A stretch of 64,000 nt of DNA from positions 363,401-427,400 of the forward strand of contig CAVWOV010000015.1 of NCBI GenBank assembly GCA_963756715.1, given 5' to 3'. Both the position numbers and the translations under genes were made by a program. Below are positions 50,660 through 59,366 of the stretch, one piece after another (the stretch's first letter is position 1; each line of letters opens with the position of its first letter). The notes under the pieces were generated by a model that did not search any database, was not told where the DNA came from, and worked only from the letters and a program-made list of their open reading frames with translations. This DNA comes from VAZQ01 sp963756715. GTDB taxonomy: Bacteria; Pseudomonadota; Alphaproteobacteria; Rhizobiales; Xanthobacteraceae.

Positions 50660-50724
50660 CGGTTTTTATCTTTCTGCAAGTTTTGACACCGTTAGATAGC
50701 CTCGCCGCCACAGCCGGAGCAACC

Positions 50725-51159
50725 ATGTCGTTTGTCCGCCGCTTGCCGCAGGGAACGCGGGTTGCGATGGCCGCATTGGTGCTCATGGCAATTGGGCCGC
50801 ACGTCCTCGCACAGGCCGACCCGCTCGCTGATTTCCATGCCGCAGTGGAAGAGGCGTCCGCGCAATACCAGGCGGCGCTGACCACGCTGGAAACCAGGGG
50901 CCGCGAGGAAACCTCGGCCGCGGTCCATCGCCTGCGGCAGGCCTGGCAGGCGCTTGCCCAAAGGTTTGCTGCTGAACCGCCCGCGGCCTTTGCCGGCGAC
51001 GAACAGTTTGCCGGCGTATTCATGCAAACCGACGTGCAGATCATCGGCGTTCTGCTGGTGATCGATTTAGGCAATCGCGATGCCGCACGCGCGGGACTAT
51101 TGCCGATCGGGGCCACGCTGGCGCAATTGCGCGAACGGTCTGCACCGGCGGCCCGCTGA
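50725..51159 (+). CDS. Small exported helical protein, unknown function
   Basis: 144 residues from ATG 50725, chosen because GGAG lies five bases upstream. A signal peptide (MSFVRRLPQGTRVAMAALVLMAIGPHVLAQ) precedes a predicted helical bundle (LADFHAAVEEASAQYQAALTTLETRGREETSAAVHRLRQAWQALAQRF). The composition resembles small periplasmic helical proteins, but no family is recognised. It is divergent from the Pht5-like gene. Confidence 0.72.
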   Translation: MSFVRRLPQGTRVAMAALVLMAIGPHVLAQADPLADFHAAVEEASAQYQAALTTLETRGREETSAAVHRLRQAWQALAQRFAAEPPAAFAGDEQFAGVFMQTDVQIIGVLLVIDLGNRDAARAGLLPIGATLAQLRERSAPAAR

Positions 51160-51221
51160 TCGAGAGCCCGTTCTTTCCACAGTGGATGCGGTCAGCCGGC
51201 CTGCGGTTCGATTGCTGGAGT

Positions 51222-51950
51222 TCACGTGGGCCGGCTGTGCCATACCGGTTGCGCGCCGAACTGCTCGCGGAAAATCCTTTCGCCTTTCGGCGTGACGTTG
51301 ACGGCGCGGCTTCCTTCGACCCGGCGTATCCAGCCGCACTCCAGGCTGAGCGTACACAGTGCGCTGCCAACACGCCCGGCCAGATGGGGCCGCCGTTCGC
51401 TCCAATCCAGGCATGGCCGGCAGAGGACCGTGGCCGAGCGCCGTCCCTGGTGAATGCGCAGCCGGTCGACCACAATGCCGATGCGTGCCAGGAATTCGAT
51501 TCCGTCGCCCGTCATCGCGCCCGCATCGCCGGCAAGGTCCAGGTAGCCTTTCTCGACCAACGCGTCCGTCAGCGCCACGCCGAGCCGCCCGGCAAGATGG
51601 TCGTAGCAGGTGCGCGCCACCCGCAGCGCCAGGTCGCGCGGACCCACCCAAAGCTTCGCACGCGGCGGCGCCATGTTCGCCGCGACCTGCATGATGCTTT
51701 CCATCATCTGCGCCACCGCGGGCGACGCGAGCCGGTGATAACGATGCCGGCCCTGCTTCTCGATTTGGAGTATTCCCGCGGCCGACAGGCGGGACAGGTG
51801 CCCGCTCGCGGTCTGCGGTGCGACACCGGCGGTTCGCGCCAGTTCCGATGCCGTGAGCGCGCGCCCGTCCATTAATGCGTGCAGCATTCCGGCACGCGCC
51901 GGGTCGCCGACCAGCGCGGCAACCTCGGCAAGTTTGCTATTGCTGACCAT
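51222..51950 (-). CDS. ArsR-type winged-helix transcriptional regulator
   Basis: 242 residues from ATG 51950 (MVSNSKLAEVAALVGDPARAGMLHALMDGRALTASELA). The winged helix-turn-helix is complete (TAGVAPQTASGHLSRLSAAGILQIEKQGRHRYHRLAS). The C-terminal domain carries cysteines (CRPCLDWSERRPHLAGRVGSALCTLSLECGW) that might bind metal or react with an effector. ArsR-like regulators of this length are usually repressors of neighbouring genes, and the target is unclear here. The frame extends upstream to 52037, but that part is not supported. Confidence 0.85.
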   Translation of the reverse strand: MVSNSKLAEVAALVGDPARAGMLHALMDGRALTASELARTAGVAPQTASGHLSRLSAAGILQIEKQGRHRYHRLASPAVAQMMESIMQVAANMAPPRAKLWVGPRDLALRVARTCYDHLAGRLGVALTDALVEKGYLDLAGDAGAMTGDGIEFLARIGIVVDRLRIHQGRRSATVLCRPCLDWSERRPHLAGRVGSALCTLSLECGWIRRVEGSRAVNVTPKGERIFREQFGAQPVWHSRPT

Positions 51951-52057
51951 GGTGAAATTCCGTGGTGAAAACTCGTTGTGCGCTTCCGGTAGGATTGACA
52001 CGAGACCACTGAGCCTCTTCGCACGTCCACGGACCACACCGGACGCTCTAGAGGCAA

Positions 52058-52145
52058 TGGTGGCCGCGGCCGGACTCGAACCGGCACTCCGGTTTCCCAG
52101 AAGCAGATTTTAAGTCTGCTGTGTCTACCATTCCACCACGCGGCC
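52058..52145 (-). tRNA. tRNA-Leu (anticodon UAA)
   Basis: An 88-base type II cloverleaf with encoded CCA. Acceptor GGCCGCG pairs with CGCGGCC; the anticodon stem-loop GCAGA-CTTAAAA-TCTGC gives TAA. There is a long variable arm (TTCTGGGAAACCGGA region), and the T arm is GCCGG-TTCGAGT-CCGGC. It reads UUA/UUG. No integrase is next to it. Confidence 0.95.
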
Positions 52146-52218
52146 GGGCGCAGCGTTCTAGCGCGCTTCCGGGGCGCGTGGATACCGGACCATCGCGAAG
52201 ATCGCTAGTCCTTCGCCG

Positions 52219-52668
52219 CTAATCCTTGAGCGCGTCGCCCCAGAGGCTTTCCCAATCCTGACCGGCACTGTCGGTCACGCGGCCGTCCTGCTCGTAGAAT
52301 TTGTTCGGAATCTGGAACATCGCCAGCGTCAGCCCGCCGTTCGGCGACCAGGCGACATGCCGGCTGCCGGCCTCGCGCCAGACGAATTCGCCCGCCTTGA
52401 CCTCGAGCCCGGCGGCCGGTCCCTCCTTGTCGGCGAGCGAACCTTCGAGCACGAACGTCTGCTCGATCTTGACATGCTCGTGGTCGGGCAGCACCGCGCC
52501 GGGGGCAAATCTCATCAGCGCCGTCACCAGTCCGGTGTCGGCATCGAACAGCAGCGTCTTCACTTCGCAGCCGGGAAAGCGCGTCTGCTGCCACTCCATG
52601 TTGGCAGGGCGAACGATATGGGAATGCTCGTCGGCGGTGGGCTTGGCCTTCGGCGTCACGGCGTCCAT
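52219..52668 (-). CDS. Cupin domain protein
   Basis: 149 residues forming a single small beta-barrel. The cupin metal motif is visible in APGAVLPDHEHVKIEQTFVLEGSLADKEG, with His residues and a Glu in the usual spacing, followed by GEFVWREAGSRHVAWSPNG (second motif His). It may bind a metal and a small ligand. Similar proteins are often annotated as quercetinase- or ChrR-like without assay data. It is on the same strand as gpt, 90 bases downstream. Confidence 0.85.
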   Translation of the reverse strand: MDAVTPKAKPTADEHSHIVRPANMEWQQTRFPGCEVKTLLFDADTGLVTALMRFAPGAVLPDHEHVKIEQTFVLEGSLADKEGPAAGLEVKAGEFVWREAGSRHVAWSPNGGLTLAMFQIPNKFYEQDGRVTDSAGQDWESLWGDALKD

Positions 52669-52758
52669 GAAATCCTCCCTCGAAAATCCGGGTCGGTTGC
52701 AGCCTGTCAGTCAATGATAGCCGATCCGCGCCGCCCGCGCGCGACAAAATCGCGCTCG

Positions 52759-53301
52759 TCACGACACGTCATTGCCGCGGATCGGCGGCTGGAAGGCAAG
52801 CCCGGTGTCCCAGGGGAAATAGATCCAGGTGTCCTGCGACACCTCGGTGATGAAGGTATCGACCAGCGGCCGGCCCATGGGCTTGGCATAGACGGTCGCG
52901 AAATGAGCCTTGGGCAGGAGATCGCGCACCACCCTGGCGGTCTTGCCGGTGTCGACCAGGTCGTCGACGATCAGCACGCCCTTCCCCTCCCCGCCGCCGA
53001 GCGCGACGATGGCCGGGGCGATGCCCTTGAGCACCTGCAACTGGCCCTGCGTCATGTGGCTGTAGCTCGCGACGCAAACCGTTTCGATCAGGCGGATATC
53101 GAGCTCGCGCGCCACGATCGTCGCCGGCACCAGGCCGCCACGGGTGACGCAGACGATGGCCTCGAACGGGCCAACGCCGGCGAGCCGCCAGACCAGCGCG
53201 CGGGAATCGCGATGGAACTGATCCCAGGAGACCGGGAAGGCCTTTTGTCCTTGCTGCGATTGTTGCGACTGCGTCAGTGACTGTGGCGATGGTTGCGCCA
53301 T
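52759..53301 (-). CDS. gpt: Xanthine phosphoribosyltransferase
   Basis: 180-residue purine salvage enzyme converting xanthine or guanine plus PRPP to the nucleotide. The PRPP-binding loop GVLIVDDLVDTGKTARVVRDLLP is diagnostic, preceded by VCVTRGGLVPATIVARELDIRLIETVCVASY and followed by the hood segment TWIYFPWDTGLAF. The first 20 residues are Gln/Ser-rich (SPQSLTQSQQSQQGQ) and probably disordered. AAGG lies a few bases before ATG 53301. Confidence 0.94.
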   Translation of the reverse strand: MAQPSPQSLTQSQQSQQGQKAFPVSWDQFHRDSRALVWRLAGVGPFEAIVCVTRGGLVPATIVARELDIRLIETVCVASYSHMTQGQLQVLKGIAPAIVALGGGEGKGVLIVDDLVDTGKTARVVRDLLPKAHFATVYAKPMGRPLVDTFITEVSQDTWIYFPWDTGLAFQPPIRGNDVS

Positions 53302-53337
53302 GACCTTCCCTGCCCCTCAGAAAACGAGGGGAGCGTT

Positions 53338-53940
53338 CTAGCGCATGTCGAGGACAAAATCGAACCGCGCCGCAAGCCCATCCCCGGCTTCCGCCATGCG
53401 CATCAGCAGCGCCGGCCGGAACAGACCGTCGCGGCGGTTCGCCGCCTCGTCGGCCGGAAAATAGAGCTGCGTGGTGAGGACCGGCCGGTCCGGCGCCTGT
53501 ACCTTGACGTGGTAGTGGCGGGTGCGGCCCGGATAGAGCGCCGGCATGATGGTGCGCAGGCGATAGCGGCCGTCGGCATCGGTGAACAGGTGCCCGCGAT
53601 AGCGAAAGCCGCGGTTGTCGTATTCGCCAAACTCGTCGGCGTGCCAGACGTCGACGAGCGCGCGGGCGACCGGCCGGCAGGCGCGGGTCAGTACCTGGCC
53701 GGTGAGTTCGACCAGCCGCCCCTTGGTGTTCGGCTCGACGAGGTCGGCCCGTTGCGGCGAGCTCGGTTTGAAATAAGGCCCGTCGGTCTGCCGGATGGTG
53801 GGCTCGTCGCCGTCATGGCATTGCGGCGTTGCCGCAAGCTGCTGCGCGAAAATCGGTTCGACGCCGAGACCGATACCGCTGGCGGCCAGCGCGCTCGCGG
53901 CCAGCAATTTGCGGCGCGTGGGATGAAACTGGTCGGGCAT
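53338..53940 (-). CDS. Intradiol ring-cleavage dioxygenase-like protein, Tat-exported
   Basis: 200 residues. The leader HPTRRKLLAASALAASGIGLGVEPIFA is a twin-arginine signal. The mature part has the intradiol fold with the expected non-heme iron ligands: Tyr in HADEFGEYDNRG, Tyr in MPALYPG, and two His in RTRHYHVKVQ. These correspond to the Tyr2His2 set of protocatechuate 3,4-dioxygenase. Exported members of this family are common and mostly uncharacterised, so catechol cleavage in the periplasm is an inference. Confidence 0.87.
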   Translation of the reverse strand: MPDQFHPTRRKLLAASALAASGIGLGVEPIFAQQLAATPQCHDGDEPTIRQTDGPYFKPSSPQRADLVEPNTKGRLVELTGQVLTRACRPVARALVDVWHADEFGEYDNRGFRYRGHLFTDADGRYRLRTIMPALYPGRTRHYHVKVQAPDRPVLTTQLYFPADEAANRRDGLFRPALLMRMAEAGDGLAARFDFVLDMR

Positions 53941-54034
53941 CAGGGCATCCTTGTTGTCACGGCCGCACGACGCCCCCTGGACGATCCTATCTCCAATCGC
54001 AAATCGGCTTGCATCACGTCCGCGTTAACCGGGG

Positions 54035-54814
54035 CTAGGCGCCGCTGGTCTGCGCGCCTCTCACCCGTACCAGCATGTCTTCGACCGCACGGGTGGCGGT
54101 TGCGAGCTTCTGCGGATCGCGCGCGCGCAGCACCACGTTGGTGTTGGGGCCGTGCTGCGGATCGAAGAACGGATAGCTGCCGATCGCCACGTCGGGATTG
54201 GCCTTGGCGATCTCGCCGAGCTGGCTGCCGATGTCGCCTTCGCGCGCGTTGGCGAGCACGGTCTGCGACAGCATACGAACGCCGGTCTTGAGCTTGGGGG
54301 CGACCTCGTCGAGCATCGCCTGCATGATCGACGGCACGCCCGCCATCACGATGACGTTGCCGATCCAGATGCCGGGCGCGCCCGACACCTTGTTGACGAC
54401 GAGATCGGCGCCCTTCGGGATGCGCGTCATCCGCATGCGCGCTTCGTTCATCTGCGAGCCGGTCGCCTTGACGCGCTCCTCCAGGATGGCGAGGGCGCGC
54501 GGATCGACGTCGATCGATACGCCGAATGCCTTGGCGACGCAGTCGGCGGTGATGTCGTCATGCGTCGGACCGATTCCCCCGGTGGTGAACACGTAGGTGT
54601 AACGGTGGCGCAGCGCATTGAGCGCATCGACGATCGCGGTTTCGTCGTCGGCGACGACGCGCACTTCCGCGAGGTCGATGCCGACCGCGGTGAGATATTC
54701 GGCGATATAGCCGATATTCTTGTCCTTGGTGCGTCCCGACAGGATTTCATCGCCGATGACGAGCAGCGCGGCGGTAACGACGCTTGCAGGCGTATTGGAA
54801 TTCGCAACGGTCAT
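54035..54814 (-). CDS. cinA: CinA-type molybdopterin-binding domain protein
   Basis: 259 residues covering the N-terminal (MoaB/Mog-like) domain of CinA only. ALLVIGDEILSGRTKDKNIGYIAEYLTAVGIDLAEVRVVADDE, VFTTGGIGPTHDDITADCVAKAFG and APGIWIGNVIVMAGVPSIMQAMLDEV are the family signature. There is no C-terminal nicotinamide-deamidase domain, as is usual for these stand-alone alphaproteobacterial proteins. It is divergent from the feruloyl-CoA-synthase-like gene. Confidence 0.92.
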   Translation of the reverse strand: MTVANSNTPASVVTAALLVIGDEILSGRTKDKNIGYIAEYLTAVGIDLAEVRVVADDETAIVDALNALRHRYTYVFTTGGIGPTHDDITADCVAKAFGVSIDVDPRALAILEERVKATGSQMNEARMRMTRIPKGADLVVNKVSGAPGIWIGNVIVMAGVPSIMQAMLDEVAPKLKTGVRMLSQTVLANAREGDIGSQLGEIAKANPDVAIGSYPFFDPQHGPNTNVVLRARDPQKLATATRAVEDMLVRVRGAQTSGA

Positions 54815-54949
54815 GGTGATCCTGAGCTTCCCGACCCCCGGGACTGGGGATCGCCCCTACCCTGCCATTGTGCGTTATGATGCTTCAAGTCGCCCGTCGG
54901 GAACATGGGGACAGGTTGGCGGGGCCGGACACCCGCCGGGAGGATAACC

Positions 54950-56786
54950 ATGCCGGCGCCGGTGCGCCCGATCGCCTACTCCGAACCGCGCATTGTCTGC
55001 GAGAAGGCCGCCGATGGCAGCCTGCGGCTGCGCTCGACGGAGACCGTGCGGACCGCATGAGACCAGCCTGGCGGCGCTGTTCCGCGCCGCGGTCAAGCGT
55101 CACCCGGACGGCCTCTTTCTGGCCGAGCGGACCGCCGATGCGGCCTGGCGCGAGGTGACCTACGAGGAAGCCCGCCGGCTGGTCGATGCGCTGGCCCAAG
55201 GATTCCTCGACCGCGGACTGTCAGCCGAACGGCCGGTAATGATTCTCTCCGGCAACAGCATTGATCACGCGCTGCTCACGCTGGCAGGCCACACAGCGGG
55301 TATTCCGGTCGCGCCGATCTCGGTCGCCTATTCGTTGCAGAGCCAGGACCACGCCAAACTCAAGCACATCGCCGCGCTGCTCAAGCCCGGCCTGATCTAT
55401 GTCGCCGACACTGCCCCATTCGCGAAGGCGCTCGCGGCGCTCGACCTCGCAGGCGTGGACGTTGTCGCCAGCCGCAATGGCGCCAAGCTCGCCGGCGTCA
55501 TCCTGTTCGATGACCTGACCGAAACCCGTCCAGGTCCTGCGGTCGACCAGGCGGTGGCGGCAATCCGCCCCGATACCATCGCCAAAATCCTGTTCACGTC
55601 CGGATCGACCGGCCTGCCGAAGGGCGTGATCAACACCCACGGCATGCTGACCGCAAACCAGCAGCAGCTTGCGCAGATCTGGCCGTTTCTTGACGAGGCG
55701 CCGCTGGAACTGCTCGACTGGCTGCCGTGGAACCATACCTTCGGCGCCAACCACAACTTCAACCTGGTGCTGCGCCATGCCGGCACGCTCTACATCGACG
55801 GCGGCCGGCCGGTGCCGGGGATGATCGAGCAGACGGTGAAGAACCTCGGCGAGATTTCACCCACGATCTATTTCAACGTGCCGGCCGGATATGCGGCGCT
55901 GCTGCCGTTCATCGAGCAGGACGAGGCGGTCGCGCATTCGTTCTTCGCCAAGCTGCGGCTGATCTTCTACGCCGGTGCGGCGCTGCCACAGGACCTGTGG
56001 ACGCGGCTTGAGGCGGTGTCGGAACGGATCACCGGCCAGCGCGTGCCGATAACCTCGTCGTGGGGCATGACCGAGACCTCGCCGATCGCGACCGCCGCGC
56101 ACTTCATCATCGATCGCGCCGGACCGATCGGCGTGCCGGTGCCGGGCGTCGAACTCAAACTCGTACCGGCCGGCGAAAAGATCGAGGTGCGCGTGCGCGG
56201 GCCGAACGTAACACCGGGCTACTGGAAGCGTCCCGATCTCACCGCCGAGGCGTTCGACGAGGAAGGCTTCTACAAGCCGGGCGATGCCGTGCGATTTGCG
56301 GATGCGGCCGATCCCCGGCAGGGCGTGGTATTCGACGGCCGCCTCACCGAGGATTTCAAACTCACCACCGGCACCTGGGTCGGCGTCGGCGCGCTGCGGG
56401 TCGGCGTCTTGGCCGCCGCCTCGCCCGCGTTGCAGGACGCCGTTATCGCCGGCGAAAACCGGGAATTCATCAGCATGCTGGCATGGCTCAACCCGGCCGG
56501 CTGTCAGCGGCTGACCGGCGAGCAATGCGCGTTGCCTGAGCTTGCGCGGCATCCTGCGGTGCGCGAGCATGTCCGGAGCGCGATCGCGGCGTGGAACGCC
56601 GAACATCACGGTTCGTCCGAACGCATCGCGCGGGTCATCTTGTTGCCGGACACCCCCTCGATCGACGCCAACGAGATCACTGATAAGGGCTACATCAACC
56701 AGCGCCTCGCGTTGCAACGCCGCCGCGCCGAGGTCGAGCGCCTCTATGCCGCTGCGCCGGACGATGATGTCATCCACATTCCATGA
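54950..56786 (+). CDS. Feruloyl-CoA synthase-like AMP-forming ligase (frameshifted near the N-terminus)
   Basis: The natural start is ATG 54950, with GGGAGG six bases upstream. It reads MPAPVRPIAYSEPRIVCEKAADGSLRLRSTETVR and then meets TGA at 55058. One base over, PHETSLAALFRAAVKRHPDGLF continues to 56786. The AMP-binding core is intact (KILFTSGSTGLPKGVINTHGM, NHTFGANHNFNLVL, SSWGMTETSPIA, RVRGPNVTPGYW). The N-terminal IVCEK...GSLRLRS pattern and overall plan fit feruloyl-CoA synthase. A single indel at about 55045-55058 separates the parts. An internal start at 54993 gives a shortened product. The reading is ligation of an aromatic or other carboxylic acid to CoA in the cytoplasm. Confidence 0.82.
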
Positions 56787-56810
56787 ACAGGATTCCCCGT
56801 CGGCTCCATC

Positions 56811-57026
56811 ATGATTTTCAAGATCATCGCTTTCTTCGCGGCGGCCATTCCGATTTTTCTGTTCGTACGCACGATGTTTTTCCGGCGAAATACCCAGGCC
56901 AACGAGAGCTTCAAGGAATTCAAGCGGCAAGCCAATCTGGCGGTCACGATCCTGCTGTTCATGATTGCGGGCGTGGTCGCCATCACCCTCGCCCACCTGG
57001 CCTGGACCTGGTGGACCCCGCATTGA
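56811..57026 (+). CDS. Small two-helix membrane protein
   Basis: 71 residues with two hydrophobic helices (IFKIIAFFAAAIPIFLFVRTMFF and LAVTILLFMIAGVVAITLAHLAWTW) joined by a charged loop (RRNTQANESFKEFKRQAN). It lies 24 bases after the CoA-ligase gene on the same strand and is probably co-transcribed. No function is known; the hairpin-like topology suggests an inner-membrane accessory protein. Confidence 0.75.
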   Translation: MIFKIIAFFAAAIPIFLFVRTMFFRRNTQANESFKEFKRQANLAVTILLFMIAGVVAITLAHLAWTWWTPH

Positions 57027-57090
57027 CCGCGTGAAGCGACCAACGACGATCGCCATCCTTCGAGGATGCACGGCCCGGTTGCGCCCGTGC

Positions 57091-58155
57091 TCAATGCCGG
57101 GCGGCAGTCTCAACCGCGTTGAGATGGTCGGCGCGGATATTTGCCAGTTCCGATGGCGGCAGCCGCCCGAAGCCGCAATAGGCGCCGAGGCCGAAGTCCG
57201 GCAGGTATTTGCGCGCGGTGGCGATCCGCTCGCCAAATCGCTCCATGTTGTGGATCGCGCCGAGATAGACGCGGGCGCCTTGCGGCTTGAGGTTCGCGAG
57301 CGGCGCAAAGAACGCGTCGTCGCTGCGGTCGAGCACCGGAATGTGGATCCAGTCGACTTGGCGGCCTGATGCCGAAATGAACGCATTGGCAAGCTCGACC
57401 GCCTGGCTGAGATCGTCAGGCTGGAACCGCGGCCAGCCGCCGAGCGTGCCAAAGCAGAAATGATAGCCGAGCGCCACATCGGCCGGGATGTGCGGCGACA
57501 GGTTGCGCACTTCGGTCAGATTGCGCTCGATCGCGCCCGCGAGCGGAAACCCCGGGACGCTGCCATACGCATCCTGCACTTCCGTCGAGCAATCCCACTG
57601 GATGGCAAGTTCCTTCGCGGGAATCTTCGCAACGATTTTCGCGATCTCGGCGCGCGTCGCCGCCTCGTAGCCGGGCCTGATCTTGTCGAGATCATCGCGG
57701 TTCGGGAAAATTCGCGGCGGCAACACGCTGTTGACCATCGGGATCGAGACCTGGAAGCGCAGGTGCGGCGGCAGCACACCCTTCTCCTTCAGCACGCTGA
57801 ACACGAAGTAGGAGTTGATGGCATCACGCGCGTAGCCGAGCCGCCAGCCGGGATCGCCGAAGCGCACCTGCTCGACGCCGTCCTTCACCTTGAACCACCA
57901 GGCATCGGCAGCATTGCGCGGAAATTGCCGTTCGACTCCCTGCTCGTCGGGCGCCGGGCGCTGCACGATATCGAGCTCCGGATGCGCCGCGAGCACCTGG
58001 TAGTGCACACGGCTGATCCAATGGCGTCGCGGCCCGACTTCGCCGTCCGGCATCGCGAACAGATATCTGCCGAGCGGCGCGCCGAAAGCTTCGAACACCT
58101 CTTTCGGCGTGTCGAGCGGAATACTGCCCACCAACAAAAGCTCACCCGCCACCAT
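57091..58155 (-). CDS. Uncharacterised conserved protein, possible MetE/UroD-like barrel
   Basis: 354 residues without signal peptide or membrane segment. VAGELLLVGSIPLDTPKEVFEAFG, FAMPDGEVGPRRHWISRVHYQVL, KELAIQWDCSTEVQDAYG, ALGYHFCFGTLGGWPRFQP and GAYCGFGRLPPSELANI suggest a TIM barrel of the cobalamin-independent methionine synthase/uroporphyrinogen decarboxylase superfamily. His and Cys residues in the HFCFGT and DCSTE segments could bind metal. The reaction is unknown. It is divergent from the TTT receptor at 58395, with a repeat doublet between them. Confidence 0.7.
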   Translation of the reverse strand: MVAGELLLVGSIPLDTPKEVFEAFGAPLGRYLFAMPDGEVGPRRHWISRVHYQVLAAHPELDIVQRPAPDEQGVERQFPRNAADAWWFKVKDGVEQVRFGDPGWRLGYARDAINSYFVFSVLKEKGVLPPHLRFQVSIPMVNSVLPPRIFPNRDDLDKIRPGYEAATRAEIAKIVAKIPAKELAIQWDCSTEVQDAYGSVPGFPLAGAIERNLTEVRNLSPHIPADVALGYHFCFGTLGGWPRFQPDDLSQAVELANAFISASGRQVDWIHIPVLDRSDDAFFAPLANLKPQGARVYLGAIHNMERFGERIATARKYLPDFGLGAYCGFGRLPPSELANIRADHLNAVETAARH

Positions 58156-58166
58156 GTCCTCCCATC

Positions 58167-58330
58167 GTGTCCTGAACCCGAAGTTCGCTCATGTCCTGCG
58201 GCAGATGCGGTTGCGAACTTCGGGTTCAAAAGGACACTAGATTCATAGAGTTTGCTAGTGGAGTTTTGGATTTGACATTCGCTTTGCGGACACGCCGCGA
58301 AGTGGGTAGCGAATGTCAAATCCACTCCAC
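58167..58330. repeat. Paired-hairpin doublet, copy 2 (between divergent MetE-like and TTT-receptor genes)
   Basis: Hairpin A (58167-58237) has outer arm GTGTCCT/AGGACAC, inner arm GAACCCGAAGTTCGC/GCGAACTTCGGGTTC, a loop starting TCATGTCCTGCGGC, and AAA before the 3' outer arm. Hairpin B (58258-58330) is reversed, with outer GTGGAG/CTCCAC, TTTT on the 5' side, inner GGATTTGACATTCGC/GCGAATGTCAAATCC. The linker ends in TTGCTAGTG, as in copy 1. Bulge position, arm lengths and linker match copy 1 although most stem bases differ. The doublet ends 64 bases before ATG 58395. Confidence 0.88.
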
Positions 58331-58394
58331 AGCTTGCTATCGTTGCCGGCAACAATACACTGCCGGCAGATATAAAAAACCACGAGGATGCGCC

Positions 58395-59366
58395 ATGCGA
58401 GTTTCAGTCCCAACGCTGATCTGCTGCGCCATGCTGACGTTTGCCGGCGATGCCTGCGCCCAGACATGGCCGCAACGGCCGATCAAGCTGATCGTGCCGA
58501 CCGGACCCGGTGCCGCAACGGATGTCATGGCGCGGCTGCTGGGCGACGGCGTCAGCCGCACAATCGGACAGCCGGTGGTGGTCGAGAACATGCCGGGCGC
58601 ATCCGGCATCCTGGCGCATCAAGCCGTCGCGCGCGCGGCGCCCGACGGCTACACGCTGCTCTTCACCAACACCTCCGGCATGGCGATCAATCCAGTGTCG
58701 TTCAAGCAACTCCCCTACAGTCCGGCGCGCGACTTCACGCCGGTCGCCATGGTCTGCAGCCTCGGTCCGCAGATGCTGTCGGTAAATGCCCAAGTGCCGG
58801 TCCAGTCGCCGGCCGAGTTCGTTGCCTACGCCAAGGCGAACCGCGGCAAGCTCTCGATCGCCTTCGACACCACCGCCGGCGCGGCCGCAATCGCCGCCAA
58901 GCTGCTGAACCGTCGCGCCGATCTTGGCCTGGTCGAAGTGCCTTATCGATCGGCTGCGCAGATGACTCAGGACGTCGCCAGCGGCGTGAACCAGGTGATG
59001 ATCAGCTCGGTCGCCGCCGCCAACGCGGTGGTGCAAGCCGGCAAGGTGCGGCGCATCGCGATTACGTCGGAAAAGCGCTTCCCTGGACTGCCCGATCTGC
59101 CGGCGCTCAGCGAGACGGTGCCGGGCGTGGTCATGAACGGCTGGTTCGCTGTCGTTGCACCGACCGGAACGCCGGCCGCGGTCGTCGCCCGGCTCAATCG
59201 CGAGATCGGGGAATACCTCAAGGGTCCCGAAATCCAGAAACGGCTCCTTTCGTTCGGCCTCGCCACCGAGGGCGCCGGCACGCCGGAGAGCACCGGCCAA
59301 TTCATCAAGCTGCAGCAGGAAAGGTGGCGCGCGCTGGCGAAGGAACTCGCGATCACGCCACAATGA
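58395..59366 (+). CDS. TTT (Bug-type) substrate-binding receptor
   Basis: 323 residues from ATG 58395, with CGAGGA upstream; longer frames would read through the repeat doublet. The signal peptide is MRVSVPTLICCAMLTFAGDACA. Family motifs: WPQRPIKLIVPTGPGAATDVMARLLG, VVVENMPGASG, RAAPDGYTLLFTNTSG, EVPYRSAAQMTQDVASG and VAPTGTPAAVVARLNREIG. The ligand is not predictable. It is the sixth orphan receptor of this family in the window. Confidence 0.9.
   Translation: MRVSVPTLICCAMLTFAGDACAQTWPQRPIKLIVPTGPGAATDVMARLLGDGVSRTIGQPVVVENMPGASGILAHQAVARAAPDGYTLLFTNTSGMAINPVSFKQLPYSPARDFTPVAMVCSLGPQMLSVNAQVPVQSPAEFVAYAKANRGKLSIAFDTTAGAAAIAAKLLNRRADLGLVEVPYRSAAQMTQDVASGVNQVMISSVAAANAVVQAGKVRRIAITSEKRFPGLPDLPALSETVPGVVMNGWFAVVAPTGTPAAVVARLNREIGEYLKGPEIQKRLLSFGLATEGAGTPESTGQFIKLQQERWRALAKELAITPQ

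Noticed and set aside
52058..52145. tRNA-Leu gene as an att site
   Set aside because: No second copy of the tRNA 3' end and no recombinase gene in the window.
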